From positions 119,751,964-119,815,963 of the forward strand of contig JALIRH010000001.1 in assembly GCA_023055505.1 (NCBI GenBank): DNA of 64,000 nt, read 5' to 3'. The DNA comes from Callipepla californica brunnescens. Lineage: Eukaryota > Chordata > Aves > Galliformes > Odontophoridae. The translations under genes were made by a program, and so were the position numbers. Shown one piece after another: positions 35,678 to 47,280 of this stretch (position 1 is the stretch's first letter; every line of letters begins with the position of its first letter). The notes beneath the pieces were generated by a model, which did not search any database, was not told the DNA's origin, and saw only the letters and a list, made by a program, of their open reading frames with translations.

Positions 35678-38600
35678 AAGTATACTTTATCCAACTTTCT
35701 CTAAGAAAGTACTACGCTGTGAAACATAGTTTGATCAAATCCCCAGATTTGTTTTTGTTTGTAACTTAATAAGCTACATACAGAAATCATAGCACTGGAC
35801 CCTTTACATATTCCAGAATCTTACTCAACAATGACAGATCCTTGGTAAATGTTTTTGTACGAAAGAACGGAAAAAATGAACCATAGCTATGGCTTTTATT
35901 GCTGCTGCTGTTGCTGTCACATTACAAAGGTTGAATGCATTTTTGTGCTCCTTTTTTTTTTCCCTTTTTTGATTATATTTCTGAAGTAAGGGAAAAAAAA
36001 AGTGGTACGAAGTGTTAGAAGTTGCCTGACTTTCTGATATCCAGGACTTTCCTTTCTAAAATCATGACAGTGCTGCTTACAACACTGGTAAACAACTTTC
36101 TCATGCTTTTTTTGCAATGCCCAGTCTAATGTCTTCTGGCATTATGCTACTGTCAAATGTGTTGGATGAGGACAGTACAGCCTGTCCCCTGGGAATGAAA
36201 GCCACAGTCACTCATTTTTGTCAAGATATCTTATACACACTTAAAGCTCCACTATCCTTGAAATCTCTTCTGTTTTTCTCATTTAAATTTCAATGTCTCG
36301 AGTCTCTGAAAATAGGGATGGTCTCATATGACAGACCTTTTAAAGTAAATTCACTTCAGTACATTCATTTGCATTTTAAAATAGGGTGCAATTAAAGAAA
36401 CAATTATTGGTTAAATGCACCCAATCTCAATGTCTCAATCGACTACTATGTGACCAATAACAAATTCATTTTGAGACTTCTGTGAAAATAAACAAAATCA
36501 GGGTCACTCTTTTGACTTGATAAATGTGTAGGTTAAACTGTGTGGCTATATTCTGGCAAACAAATGATAAAACAATAATTAAAAAAGTTGAAAATTCATT
36601 GTTTTTATTGCTCTGCACTTCTACCCTTCACTTTTTTGCAGCCTTCTTTAGTTGAGTTGTACAACCATGATTTGATGACTGCCACGATACTGCATTACTG
36701 TGACAGTCTAAGTTGGACAGTAGTGTCTAGATAGTTTGCACAAGTGAAAGTGTTTCACATTGTCCTGGGTAGGAACTCTAGCTTTTTACTTCAAAAAATT
36801 TAAAATGAGTATGTTCAGCTGGCAACAGCAGTAAGAGAGAGGGGAATAGAAGTCAGCTGTACATAAGTAAACTCAAGGAATGTTTTGATGAAAGTTTTAA
36901 GGGTTTATATAATATTTTGATTAAATTAAAGCCATCCCCCAAACTGAATTTGAAACACATATGACGTAAATTGGAAGTTATCCTGAAGCAGCAATACGCA
37001 TCATGTTGGGGATTTTTAGAAGCCTCATTAAATATATGTTTCTTGATATTAAACCTGAATTGTGTAGAAAGCATCACTATGAAAGTGCATTTCACAGTGT
37101 GTTTCATGTAGTCTTATCACTAAGTCACTAGCATTGCAATGACATCTGTACGTTTATTAATGTGTATTGATACAAGCTGGATAATTTACAGACATGAGTA
37201 AATATTTTGCAACTATTTCAAACATTCAGAATTTCAATTTTCAAGCCATCACCAGAAGATAAAGCTCTTACTCCTGATAAGAGAGTACTTTGCTAAATTC
37301 TGCAGAAAGTCATGCTGGGACTATTTGAATTCTGTTGTGTTTAATAAGGTTTAGACAATTCATTTACTCTCAGAACGGTAAAATGTATACAATGTCATTT
37401 TTACTGTAATTGTCTTCCATAATTTTGCTCAGTATTTTATTTTTATTGGAATGTTCATTGAAAATGGAAACATTAAATGTAGTGTAAACATTTCTGAATT
37501 GAGATGTTAACATTTAAAAATTGCCTCATTTCTTCTTAATGTGTTTTGCTGTTTTCCTTGCCTAATTATCATTCTTTTCAATATTTATGTTAACACGACC
37601 TTTCTCTGACTGAATAGCTGTAACTGCTTCTCAAGTACTTATAGCATCATGATTTTTAAATTAAATTATGTTGTCATAGAAGAGATTGCACAGAATAGTG
37701 GGGGAAAAAAAAAGTTTCTGTTAGTCCCAAAATCTGAAAGTAGTAATAATGTTTATTGGTTCACTCGTCCAATTGATGCAACTGTACCAGAGGAAGTATG
37801 ACTTTGTTTCTTGTTCATGATTAGAAACATTCTAGTAAATGTAATGCTAGTCAAAACTGTCACACTGACTAGCAGTAGAAGTTTGTTTAATGTTGTAAAA
37901 TGTTTATTACTTTTATTTATTATACCTTCATCCTGCTGACAGAATTAAAGTTACACCATGGATTCTGTTTGCCCGTGGGAACAGATCACAGGAATATAGG
38001 CAGTAAGATTTGGCTCTGCATCTTGAATTTTTAGGTCGATGTTATATCATAGCTAAAGCCTACTCTTTTGAAATCTGTGAGGTCTGAGGGTGCAGCATAT
38101 GCAATAATAAGCAAATACAGAATTCTTTTCTAAACATTGTGATTTGTTTACTTTGATTTTCTGCATGTCTTTCTGTTCAACTTATCTGGAATTTATGAGT
38201 AAGGATCAGAGCATCAGCTCAGTTTCACTATGAAAACTTCTCTTGTATATCCAGCTTCCCAAATGCTTTTTTCTTCTGCCCAGAAAATATGATAATTTTC
38301 CTCTTGTCTTCCTTTTTCTTCGTTCATTAAGAGCTGGCTGAAAAAAGAACACAATGAACTAAAGGACAAGAATGACATAAATTAAGAGAGAAGGAAGGAA
38401 GCAAATAAAGCACATAAAACTAAATGAGATACAGAACTTTAAGCCTTTAACTTTTTAAAATTGAAAGATACTTACAAAATCAAAGAGTATATAAAACTGC
38501 ATGAAAACAGTGAATGTCAAAAGAATGCATATAAAAGGGATGCCAAAAGGAAATGACTCCTGGGAAACAGAAAAGGGAACACTAGGTAGACTTGACTGAA

Positions 38601-39963
38601 ACTGTCACTAATCAACAAAATGTTAATGAGGATGTATCACTCTTAAAATTCTTAATTGATTTCAAAATACCAATTAGAAATAATAGAACTGGCAGCTAAC
38701 TCAGTCAACAAGTTCAAACAACTGAGTACACAAACAGTGCACAGCACAAAATTATACTGAGCTTTCTTCAATTTCTTCTGTCTTCAAGGGTGGGATGAAC
38801 AAGGATTGGTATAGAATACAAGTTTTGTGTGAGAAGACAATAGATTTAAGAAGAAGCAAGAGGGAGAGGTATTTCAAGGCAAGCTGCAGTAAATGACTTG
38901 TGTGCAGTACTCAATTTCAGACTATCTGCGTGAAACAAAGATAACACCTATGAACTTGTCTCAACAAGCAGATCTCTGCCTTAAATTAGTAACAGAAATG
39001 CAGCTTCTCCACATTTCCCTTCTCCTTTTCACATTTGGCCAGATAAGCAGTAAACACTTGGTTCCATAGAGGATGTGCTAATGGCTGGCAAAACAGAGGA
39101 GCTCAATCCAGAGCCCTGCACCTTGTAGGTGAGCAGCTAGAGTTAAACAAGGCAGGGTCATAGCTGAGAGCTCTGGAAAAACAGCACAAAAAGAGGGGAA
39201 GGTAAAAACAGAGAGAGAAAGGGAGAAGGCAATCATCTTTTTATGGGAAAAAATGTCAAACTGTCATGTTAGTTTCTGCTGAGACTCTGAGTGCTAACAG
39301 TTGCCAGGGCAACTGTTGTGCCAAGCCTCGGCACTTATGTATTTTTTCCATTGATAATTGCTAATGTGAACAAGTGCTGGCTTGCACTTTACACCTGCCT
39401 GGCTTGTAAGTCTACCTTAATTGGATGTGCCAAGATTGAGGAAAAAGTAATCTGCCCTTTCAAGACAAGTGACAGGTAGATGAAGTGTTGCTTAGGCTTT
39501 TACTGTAACAATTTTGCTGACAAAATTAAAATGAATTGTTTCCCTTAGTTCACGTGTACTGCCTTTGCTTACCAAATTGCAAGTTTAAGCTTCAAGGTTC
39601 ATTTTAGGAAAATATGCTATAAGGTTTTTTGGGAAGATCATGCTGCTGCTGCTGGGTGCAATCTTCCTTTTACCCTGAAAGTTCAAAGTAAATTGCTGAA
39701 GCATATTTCATTTTATATGGATATTTGAAAACAGCCTTTCAAAAAGAAGTTGAGAAATGAGTAAAAGGAAACAAACATTACTACATATGCATGTAAGTTC
39801 AACTTGTAGATGAACATTAAATAAGTGCTCCTAAAGAAATGTCCTAGGGAATGAAGAAGAAAGAGTTATTTAAAAATATTTGGGCTGGTAGCTTTAGCCA
39901 CAACCTCAGAAGCCATGAGAGATTTAGTAGTAGTCAGTGTTTGAGTGCCATACTCAAGATATT
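35678..39963. other. Long transposon-poor unique stretch
   Basis: No interspersed repeat is recognised in 4.3 kb. Open frames at 36117-36395 (plus) and 36853-37107 (minus) lack good splice donors or homology and are not called. The RFX-like palindrome at 39296-39317 lies in its right part. Confidence 0.42.
39296..39317. promoter_or_regulatory. RFX X-box-like palindrome
   Basis: A perfect 10-bp inverted repeat, AACAGTTGCC-ag-GGCAACTGTT, has a 2-base centre. Its core GTTGCCAGGGCAAC (39300-39313) fits the RFX X-box pattern GTNRCC-N0-3-RGYAAC, the symmetric site for RFX-family winged-helix factors. The surrounding 200 bp carry no transposon. The fit to the known motif is direct; function is inferred. 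Confidence 0.5.
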
Positions 39964-40213
39964 TCATAGAATTGTAGAATCATATAATTGTTTGATTTGG
40001 AAGGGATCGTTAAAAGGCCATCTAGTTCAGCTCCTCTGCAATGAACAGAGACAGCCACAGCTCCATCAGGTGCTCAGTGCCCTGTTCAGCCTGACCTTGA
40101 ATGTCTCCAGGGGTGGAGTAGCCACTACATTTCTGGGCAACCTACGCCGATGTATCACTTCCCTTGTTGTAATAGCCTGTTTCCTTATATCCAGTCTAAA
40201 TCTCCCCTGACTG
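39964..40213 (-). mobile_element. CR1 LINE 3'-end fragment
   Basis: The inverted tail 'tcatagaattgtagaatcatataattgtttgatttggaaggg' is followed by 'ctcctctgcaatgaacagagacagccacagctccatcagg', 'gaccttgaatgtctccaggggtggag' and 'tatccagtctaaatctccc'. It contains 250 bp of 3' UTR and is non-coding. Confidence 0.93.
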
Positions 40214-42337
40214 AAAGAAATATCAGAATCTCAAAACTCCCTATGAATGAGTTCCTCATTAAAAACCAAACAAGCAAACAAACAGACAATAGCAACAACA
40301 ACAAAACACAAAAACCCAAGAAACCCAGGGTATCTTAACCATTTATGAGTTTGTCCCAGAGCATCACTTTCTTAATTATTTTCTCCCTAACAGAAGTCCA
40401 TGATCAGGGTCTAATTCTCTACAGATTCTTGATGGACTGCCATACCAACTGCAGAAAAGTTAGAAAGTTTTATGGGACCGTTTATTTATTTACTTATTTA
40501 TTTTTCCTGGTCTTAAGTAGGCTACAGACTTACAATAAACTTGGCTTGCAATTGTTTCTCAGAGCTCTCTCAGACCTTGCCTGTTCCACTGCTGACTGTA
40601 TTCACTCTGTGTAACTCTGCATTTCTTCTTTGATGTTAATTTCCCAGTGCTCTTAAATGAAGTTTACTGAAAGCAATATGCCAGAGAGAATTATTATATG
40701 AATAATGCATAATGCTTATTTTAACACCTTTCATCAGTGGACCTCAAAGAACGGCACAAAATATATGGGAGATTACCTTACACTGATTTTATGAAGGAAG
40801 AAGCTGAAGTAAGTTGATGTTGTATTATTTACCCAACACCTCACCATCAGTGAGGGTAGTAATAGGATTAAAACCATCCTACCTGACCAAAAGCTTACCC
40901 CAAAAGCTGGACACCATCAGATTTATTGGTAATTCTAATTCTATAATCAGTCTTCATTTTGAGTAATAGCAAAGGTTTCAAATATGTCTGTTCCTATGGG
41001 TTTAACTGAAGATTAAAAGACTGCAAGTGTAAGGCAGAGCACAATTTGCCAAGCTGTTTGGCAAGATAATAGCATTAAAAATGAAATTAGCAAAATCCAA
41101 AATCTATTCTCATGTTCTTCATAAAGCACTGTAAACCCTAGGTAGTGATTTCAAGACTGGAAACATAGTGGCCTCATAGGGGTATTTTTTTGCTAAGATA
41201 TTTAGAGTAAGAGTAAAAAAGAGCCTTCTGAAACTGCACAGGAGAGCAGAGGATTTATAACACCTTATTTAGGATTCTTTTAATCCATGTTTTCAATGAT
41301 ATTCATTTACTTGTGTAATTCCCCCATAAGATAGACTCATGGGGCTAATTTTTGTCCTCACATTTCTGGCTGGTCACACTTGCAGAGAGATGAGGGAAGC
41401 TGGAGTATACAGCAGTAACTGTGGTCCTTATAGCTGATAACCCCCAACCTGTAATAAAGCATAAGCTGTATGCACATTTATTAGTAGTTGCAGCATGCAG
41501 AAATCTGTGATTTCACGCTACTAGTTATTTATGCTGGTCAAGATTTAAGAGTCTATCAAAGTTTACCAAGGTATGAAGTAGAGGTTTTTTCCATATCACA
41601 CTTTCAAATATCATCAGAACGTAATTTAATTCACTTTTCACTGAAAAGAAATTGACCTAGATTTTCAGCTTCACTGCTAAGTTGATTATAGAAGCATCTG
41701 TAATAGTGTTTATCTGCTAATGATTGTGACAAAACTGGATCAGGAAGAGAAGAATACGATAGAGAACTGCAATAGCAAATGTTAATCTGAATATACAGAA
41801 AACTAAATGGAAAAAGTTTAATAAAGAGATTATTTCAGTTTGCAAAACAATCAGATAAGAAGCTATTATTATTCTAAATATTCATTATGAGAAAAAACAT
41901 GTTGGATAGTCTAGAGTCGTTCACTTTATTTTTAAGTATGAATCTGGAAGCATCATAGAAGAGCTAACAGAGAAATTGAGAAGCTGTAACTTCAACATAT
42001 GGCTTAGCAGGAGGAAGCTACTCTCTAGAGATATAAGCTGCATTCAACTTCCTCAAGAGAATTAGGAAAAATAAATAAATTAGTTAAAGCAGACTAGGAA
42101 AAACTACTTTGTATAAGCATCATGGATACCTGGGGCTGGCATTGGTCATTTGTCCAATTTCACCATGTTAAAATGGCACATAATAGATACAGTGTCTTCT
42201 AGACTCCTGCTATATATTACTAATGAGTAAAGAACATGAAATATTGTTGAAAGCAATTTGTTCTGTATCCTAAAACAAACTAATCTGAAATCTTCTTAGT
42301 TAAAGATTTCCAAACATAGAATTATGGGACACACACA
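40214..42337. other. Unique sequence with A-rich run and MIR-like SINE
   Basis: An AAC/CAAA-rich stretch follows the CR1 (about 40258-40320) and a TTTA run lies at 40481-40505. Apart from the MIR-like SINE listed next, nothing is recognised. Confidence 0.4.
40726..40900 (+). mobile_element. Ancient MIR-like SINE
   Basis: The block order matches the MIR/CORE-SINE type: 'tttcatcagtggacctcaaagaacggcacaaa' (compare 'tttcatctgtggatctcaaagcactttacaaa'), then 'cactgattttatgaaggaagaagctgaagtaagttg' (compare 'ccattttacagatgaggaaactgaggcac'). Next come 'atcagtgagggtagtaataggattaaaaccatcctacctgac' (compare 'gtcagtggcagagctgggattagaacccagg-ctcctgac'). Three motifs in the right order and spacing make chance unlikely. 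Old amniote-level copies of this kind are known in birds. Confidence 0.55.
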
Positions 42338-42516
42338 GTTTTCTGGTCAGCAGGTGCCAGGGCTTCACCATCCTCTAAATAAATGTTGTTTTTTTCCTAG
42401 CATCTGACCTAGATTTCCCCTCTTTTAGATGAAAACCATTCCCCCTGGCCCTATCAGACTGTCTAAAAAGTAGCTCTTCTTCCTGTTTGTAAGCTCCTTT
42501 TAAATACTTTTTCTGG
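42338..42516 (-). mobile_element. CR1 LINE internal 3' UTR fragment
   Basis: 'Agcatctgacctagatttcccctcttttagatgaaaaccattccccctggccctatcagactgtctaaaaagtagctcttcttcctgtttgtaagctccttttaaatac' is the CR1 3' UTR read on the minus strand. The tail is absent at the left edge, so this copy has lost its 3' terminus or is too diverged there. Confidence 0.8.
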
Positions 42517-43964
42517 GTATTTAAATTCAGCAGTGACTGTTGCATTTTTTTTTTTTTTGTATGAAGATGAGGTTATTATGGCATGCTTGCTTTTATATAT
42601 GTAATGGTTCATCACTCCATATACTCCAATATAATCTGTGACCGTGGAATCTTCACTTAATTTTTCGTCTTTTTCAGCTCCAAACCCAAGTCAAGAAATT
42701 GATTTTTCACTGAATTAAAGAACTTAGAGAAATCTCTCAAGTGCTTGCAAGCTGCAAGCACCCATTTCACTAGTTAGAGTTTAGAGCTTTTCACTCATTA
42801 ACATTGAGCTAGGGCACTGGCATGTAGCATGAGCAGTGTGAGAAGGAACTAAGAGCAAATCAAAAGAAAAAATATCACAGTAACAAAAATCAGAGAGAAC
42901 ATTTAAAGGTAGATAATAAAGAAAGAATACCCCCCTAGACCCATGGATCTTTTGGATCTTATTCCTTCATTCAGATTAGTGCAGAGTGGAGTAATTTAAC
43001 TGAAATCAGTGATGAAGGAAAACGTGATAATTTCCTTCAGATACAGACCTCAGTCACTTTGGCTTAATAGAATGCATCTTCCTCTTAGCTAAGCTCCCTA
43101 ACGTTTCACTGGAGCCATACTGAATACAAAGTTATTTTATTTAAATTATCTTCTTTTAAACTTGAAGTTTTTCATTAACCTGTAAAGAGATGAGAGCTCA
43201 AAATCATGCAAACAGTAATTCAAAACAACTCAACTGATAAGATGCAACTCATTAAATCATTATAACTTCATCACATTCATACATGCGTGTTCCTGTCCTT
43301 GCTCTTACCTGTGATTTGCATTAGGACAAGACAAATAATTTTCATGGAACTGGATTTCATGCTTACAAATTTTCCTGAAAGCTTCGTTTCATCTTTTTAG
43401 TAATGAATAAAAGAATTCAAGTCAGTAATCATGTAAGTGCTTGTAAGAAAGTCCAATGCCCTCAAGAAAGAGGGTTTGTATGAGGATGTATAGATATACA
43501 CCATTATGTTGACAGTATTTTAGCACATAACAGCATCAGGATTTCTCTCTTTTTTTTTCTTTTTTAAGGCGGATGCTATTCATACAAGAGGTGTAAACAC
43601 ATTGCAAGAACTTGAAACAAGTGAAATGCTACCAAATAAATTCATAAATTACTTAAGAAAGAAAATAAAAATATGTTTTTTTATTTTCCTATTGAAGAAA
43701 ACGTTTCTTTCAGATGCACATTCTCTTCTTGTGCATCTTAAAACTAAGCCCCTGGGCAGATGTGTTTATGGTGCTCCTCATCTCTTCTGGGCTACAGCCA
43801 ACAAGTGATTACTCTGTGACTTGTATTTATCCAGTAGAGAAAGAGGCCAGATAATTAATCACGTTACATCCTCCTTTGCATTCATAAAAATTACCAAATT
43901 AAACAAGGAATATAGTGTGTCAGTGTGTCAGATTTTCTTTTTCTCATACATACTGTCTCCTGTG
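42517..43964. other. Unique sequence with a hairpin-like inverted repeat
   Basis: A perfect 9-bp inverted repeat with a 3-base spacer lies at 42741-42761 (GTGCTTGCA-agc-TGCAAGCAC). T-runs occur near 42546 and 43550. No gene or transposon is recognised. Confidence 0.4.
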
Positions 43965-44035
43965 AAGATTTGTCCCTGTTCATTGTGGGGGGTCCATTCC
44001 AGCTCAAACAATTCTGTGTTTCTATGGTTCTGTGA
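43965..44035 (+). mobile_element. Very short CR1 LINE tail fragment
   Basis: 'Tgtccctgttcattgtggggggtccattccagctcaaacaattctgtgtttctatggttctgtga' is the last 70 bp of CR1 with a deletion between 'cattg(c)' and 'ggtcc'. Plus orientation, non-coding. Confidence 0.82.
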
Positions 44036-47000
44036 TTTAACAGTTTATGAAAATGCAATAACATCAGAAATTTTTTGTCTCTACTGTTCATCTACTATTT
44101 CAAAATTAAATTAAATATATATATGCTTGTATATATTTATAAATATATGCATATGTGTATATACATGAATGCATGGGTATGCGTTAAATTTCCATGCTCA
44201 ACTGGATGGGGTATCTGAGCTGTCTTGGTGGGAAATTAGATAGAAAGACTGAACAATCGTATTTCAAGATACAATTTTTAATACATCCACATATAGAGGG
44301 ACCAGGAATTTCCTTTGAGTGTATATAACAGTAATTCTAAGTTTTGGCCAAAGAACAGGGACTCAAAGACCTTATTCTGTTACAAATATATCCATGCATA
44401 TTATGGTGAAATATAGTATATATTTTTACAAAGATATAATAAAGTGTTGTGTGAAAACCAGATAAGAAGGTCCAATGTTTAAATCAAAAGATATAAGAAG
44501 GTTACTTGCTAAAAACTGTTTGAATCAGTGACACGAGTCTTTCATTCATGTTACATCATCTGCTTGGAGTAGAACTCACTAAATGATTCATGTGATTATA
44601 ATCCCCTCATAGAATATATAATTTAACTTTTCTTATTCTAACACTGAGCATAACTTTAGTATTGCTTTCTAATTCCAGAGTGACAGAAGTGAAGCATGGT
44701 TTTGGAAATTATGGTTCGTTCTTCATTTTTTCTCTTTTCATGTATTACAGGTTGGATATTTTCTCAGCTTAAAGAAATGGTTTGTTCTCTGCTCCTGAGA
44801 TATTGGTGAAAAGCTGTAATTAAGGTAAGAATGTAATAACTTGAATTTTGGTACAATTTCTTAGTCTTTCAACCTTATCCAACTTGAAAAGAGGTGACTA
44901 ATTTTCTGTGCTTATTTATTTATCTTTCATTCAAAAACTCAAGTTTGTTCATTATATTTTTAATGCCATAAGGATTTTGTTGTTATTGCAGCTTATTTAG
45001 ATATAACAGCACTTGTGGGCTTTTTCTGGGGGCTTATTATCAGGGATGCCATCACAGATTTAAATTTTAGCAGCCTGTGGGAAGAGATTGCATTCCTACA
45101 GAAAACAATTCTTTTTGTAAAGAAATTCACCCTGAAGGAATTGTAACAACTCAGGATCTAACTGTGGAGTTTGAACACTCTACACTTGGCATAAAATTTG
45201 AAAATCAGCTATATAAAATAGGACCTTTAACTCCAATTCTCAGAAAATAAGACTTAAGGGACTTAAGGGATTTGTAAGCTTTTGATTCCCCTCTGCCCAC
45301 ACCCTCCACCCCCAATAAAAATAATTTAAGGATTGATCTCTAGATTGCATTATTTTCCACTGAGATGTCTTTTCTTATACATCTTGGATTTGAATAGCTA
45401 ATGTTCCCGTATTGAGATAAAATTATATACTTCTTTCTGGAGGCACAGAATCATAAGCTTCAAGTTGCATCATTTTAAAGGAAAGTCATGAACAAACACC
45501 AACAAACCCCAGCAGGAATTGATCTAGCTATCTTTTGTAAGGACTTTTGTGAATCCCTGCTCTAAGCAACAACGAGTCAAATCAAACGATTAAATCTAAG
45601 ATAGGCACAGAGCTGATGGGAGTACAGTACTTGGAAACAAATGGATTTGCCAACCTCTTCTGTTGTGTGTGGTGGGATTATCACCAGTGAGTACAGAATG
45701 GAGTCATTCTAACTGCTTGGTTTTCTGTGTAAATCATCACATCTGTAGCTTGCAAAGCATTGGTATGAGAAAAAATGTGAAGGAGGATTACGCATAATCG
45801 TATATACACATAAGTAAAGCTTCAGTACTGCTTTCTGAATGAAAGGTGTATGAGGAGATATCAAAGGTTTGACCAAATCTTGACAGATACAGGGAATTGC
45901 TTGTCAGTTTTCAAGCAAACCTCGTAGACTTAATCTTTTCTGCAGCATAATTAATGAGCACTGTGTTTTGCTAGCTGCTGTTACCTGAGATCACTTACTC
46001 GAGGTAGCACTGGCGTGCTCATCATTACTATATTTATTAATGTCCAGTCACAAGTTCTTTAAGCTTTTGGCTTTAGCATAAAGCAACAAAGCTTTTGTGG
46101 AAGTTTGATCAAAAAGTCTGTAATGACACTTACAAGTTGCTAAGTTTAAATGCATATAAATGTCCTGAAATGTGAGCAGTACACTAAATATATAGGATCT
46201 AAGTGGTGATTTTTATTGATAAGATGGTAGAACAAATTTTTCACAGTAAATTGTAGATAAACAGTTCCTTTTTCTGTATTTAACTGCAAATTAAATTCTC
46301 AGTAATGCAATAGATACAAGTGTTCTGATCGTATCTCTTGAATATTCTTTTAGGGAGGTTAAAGGCCTTTGGCAAGGAACATTTTGAGCTTATAAAATGC
46401 TCCCAAATATCAAGCAGTGTCTTCTGAATTTAACATAAAGCAACTATCTTAAAGAATGCATTTCTCTTATTTTATTATCTTACGTGCTTAATTGTGTTGG
46501 TCACATTTCATTAAATCTTTATATGTAACTAGACTTGACTGATGTAATTTGACAAATTATACATGAGATCAAACCCAAGCATCCCAAGAGCTGCTATAAG
46601 ATGCTTAGAAATTTTCTTTCTTATTCTGTACTTCAAATCCTCTGCCTACATATCAGATGATGTTTCTACATTCCTATGTTAGTGGGCAAAATATTACTCC
46701 TTCTTGAACTAAATCTGTGACTCCTGAATTATGAGCTCTTAGCAGGACTACGATGTACAGTGTGTAACTGAAAAGGGAGTTTTTGAGTGAGAACGAACCA
46801 AACTATTGCACTGCTTCTTTTTATATTCAACATAAAATCTTTACGCTAACATACTTTCAACTTATCAGACTTCTATTACTAAGACTGAGAACAGACTTAA
46901 ATCCACCATTTTTAAAATACAGCAGTTTATTTCTATCAATAAACAGTCACTATAAAGACTTCCTCTGTAGCCAGGAACTTGAGTGGCAAACTATATCTAT

Positions 47001-47280
47001 CTGAAAAACTGGAACTAGAATGTGACTTCTGGAAGAACAATAATAGAACAAACCATGTTTTCAGTTGATGGATAAGTCTTGGAACTGTTTCATTTTTGCT
47101 AAAACAACAACAACAAAAATTTTCCTGTTAGTAGGATGAGCTAGTGAAACATTAGAGAAGTATAAGATATTGCTTTCGCAGAGTGGTTAGAAACTAATCT
47201 GAGTTAAACAGTTTTAACCTCTGGAGGTCTGAGCATAGTCCCTGCCTGCCCACCAGAAATATCACCTGGCAGAATGTAGT
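44036..47280. other. Unique sequence, one non-coding exon candidate
   Basis: A TA-rich patch lies at about 44108-44165. No transposon is recognised over 3.2 kb. The best feature is the splice-flanked segment at 44751-44824, listed next. Confidence 0.4.
44751..44824 (+). other. Candidate non-coding exon
   Basis: The strong acceptor 'tctcttttcatgtattacag' and a near-ideal donor TTAAG|gtaagaa bound a 74-base segment. Each of the three forward frames has at least one stop, so a coding internal exon is excluded. A 5' UTR or lncRNA exon on the plus strand fits. Inference from splice signals only. Confidence 0.3.

Noticed and set aside
36853..37107. 84-codon minus frame after an acceptor-like site
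   Set aside because: The acceptor near 37059 is fair, but no usable donor precedes the stop and the composition is ordinary for AT-rich DNA.
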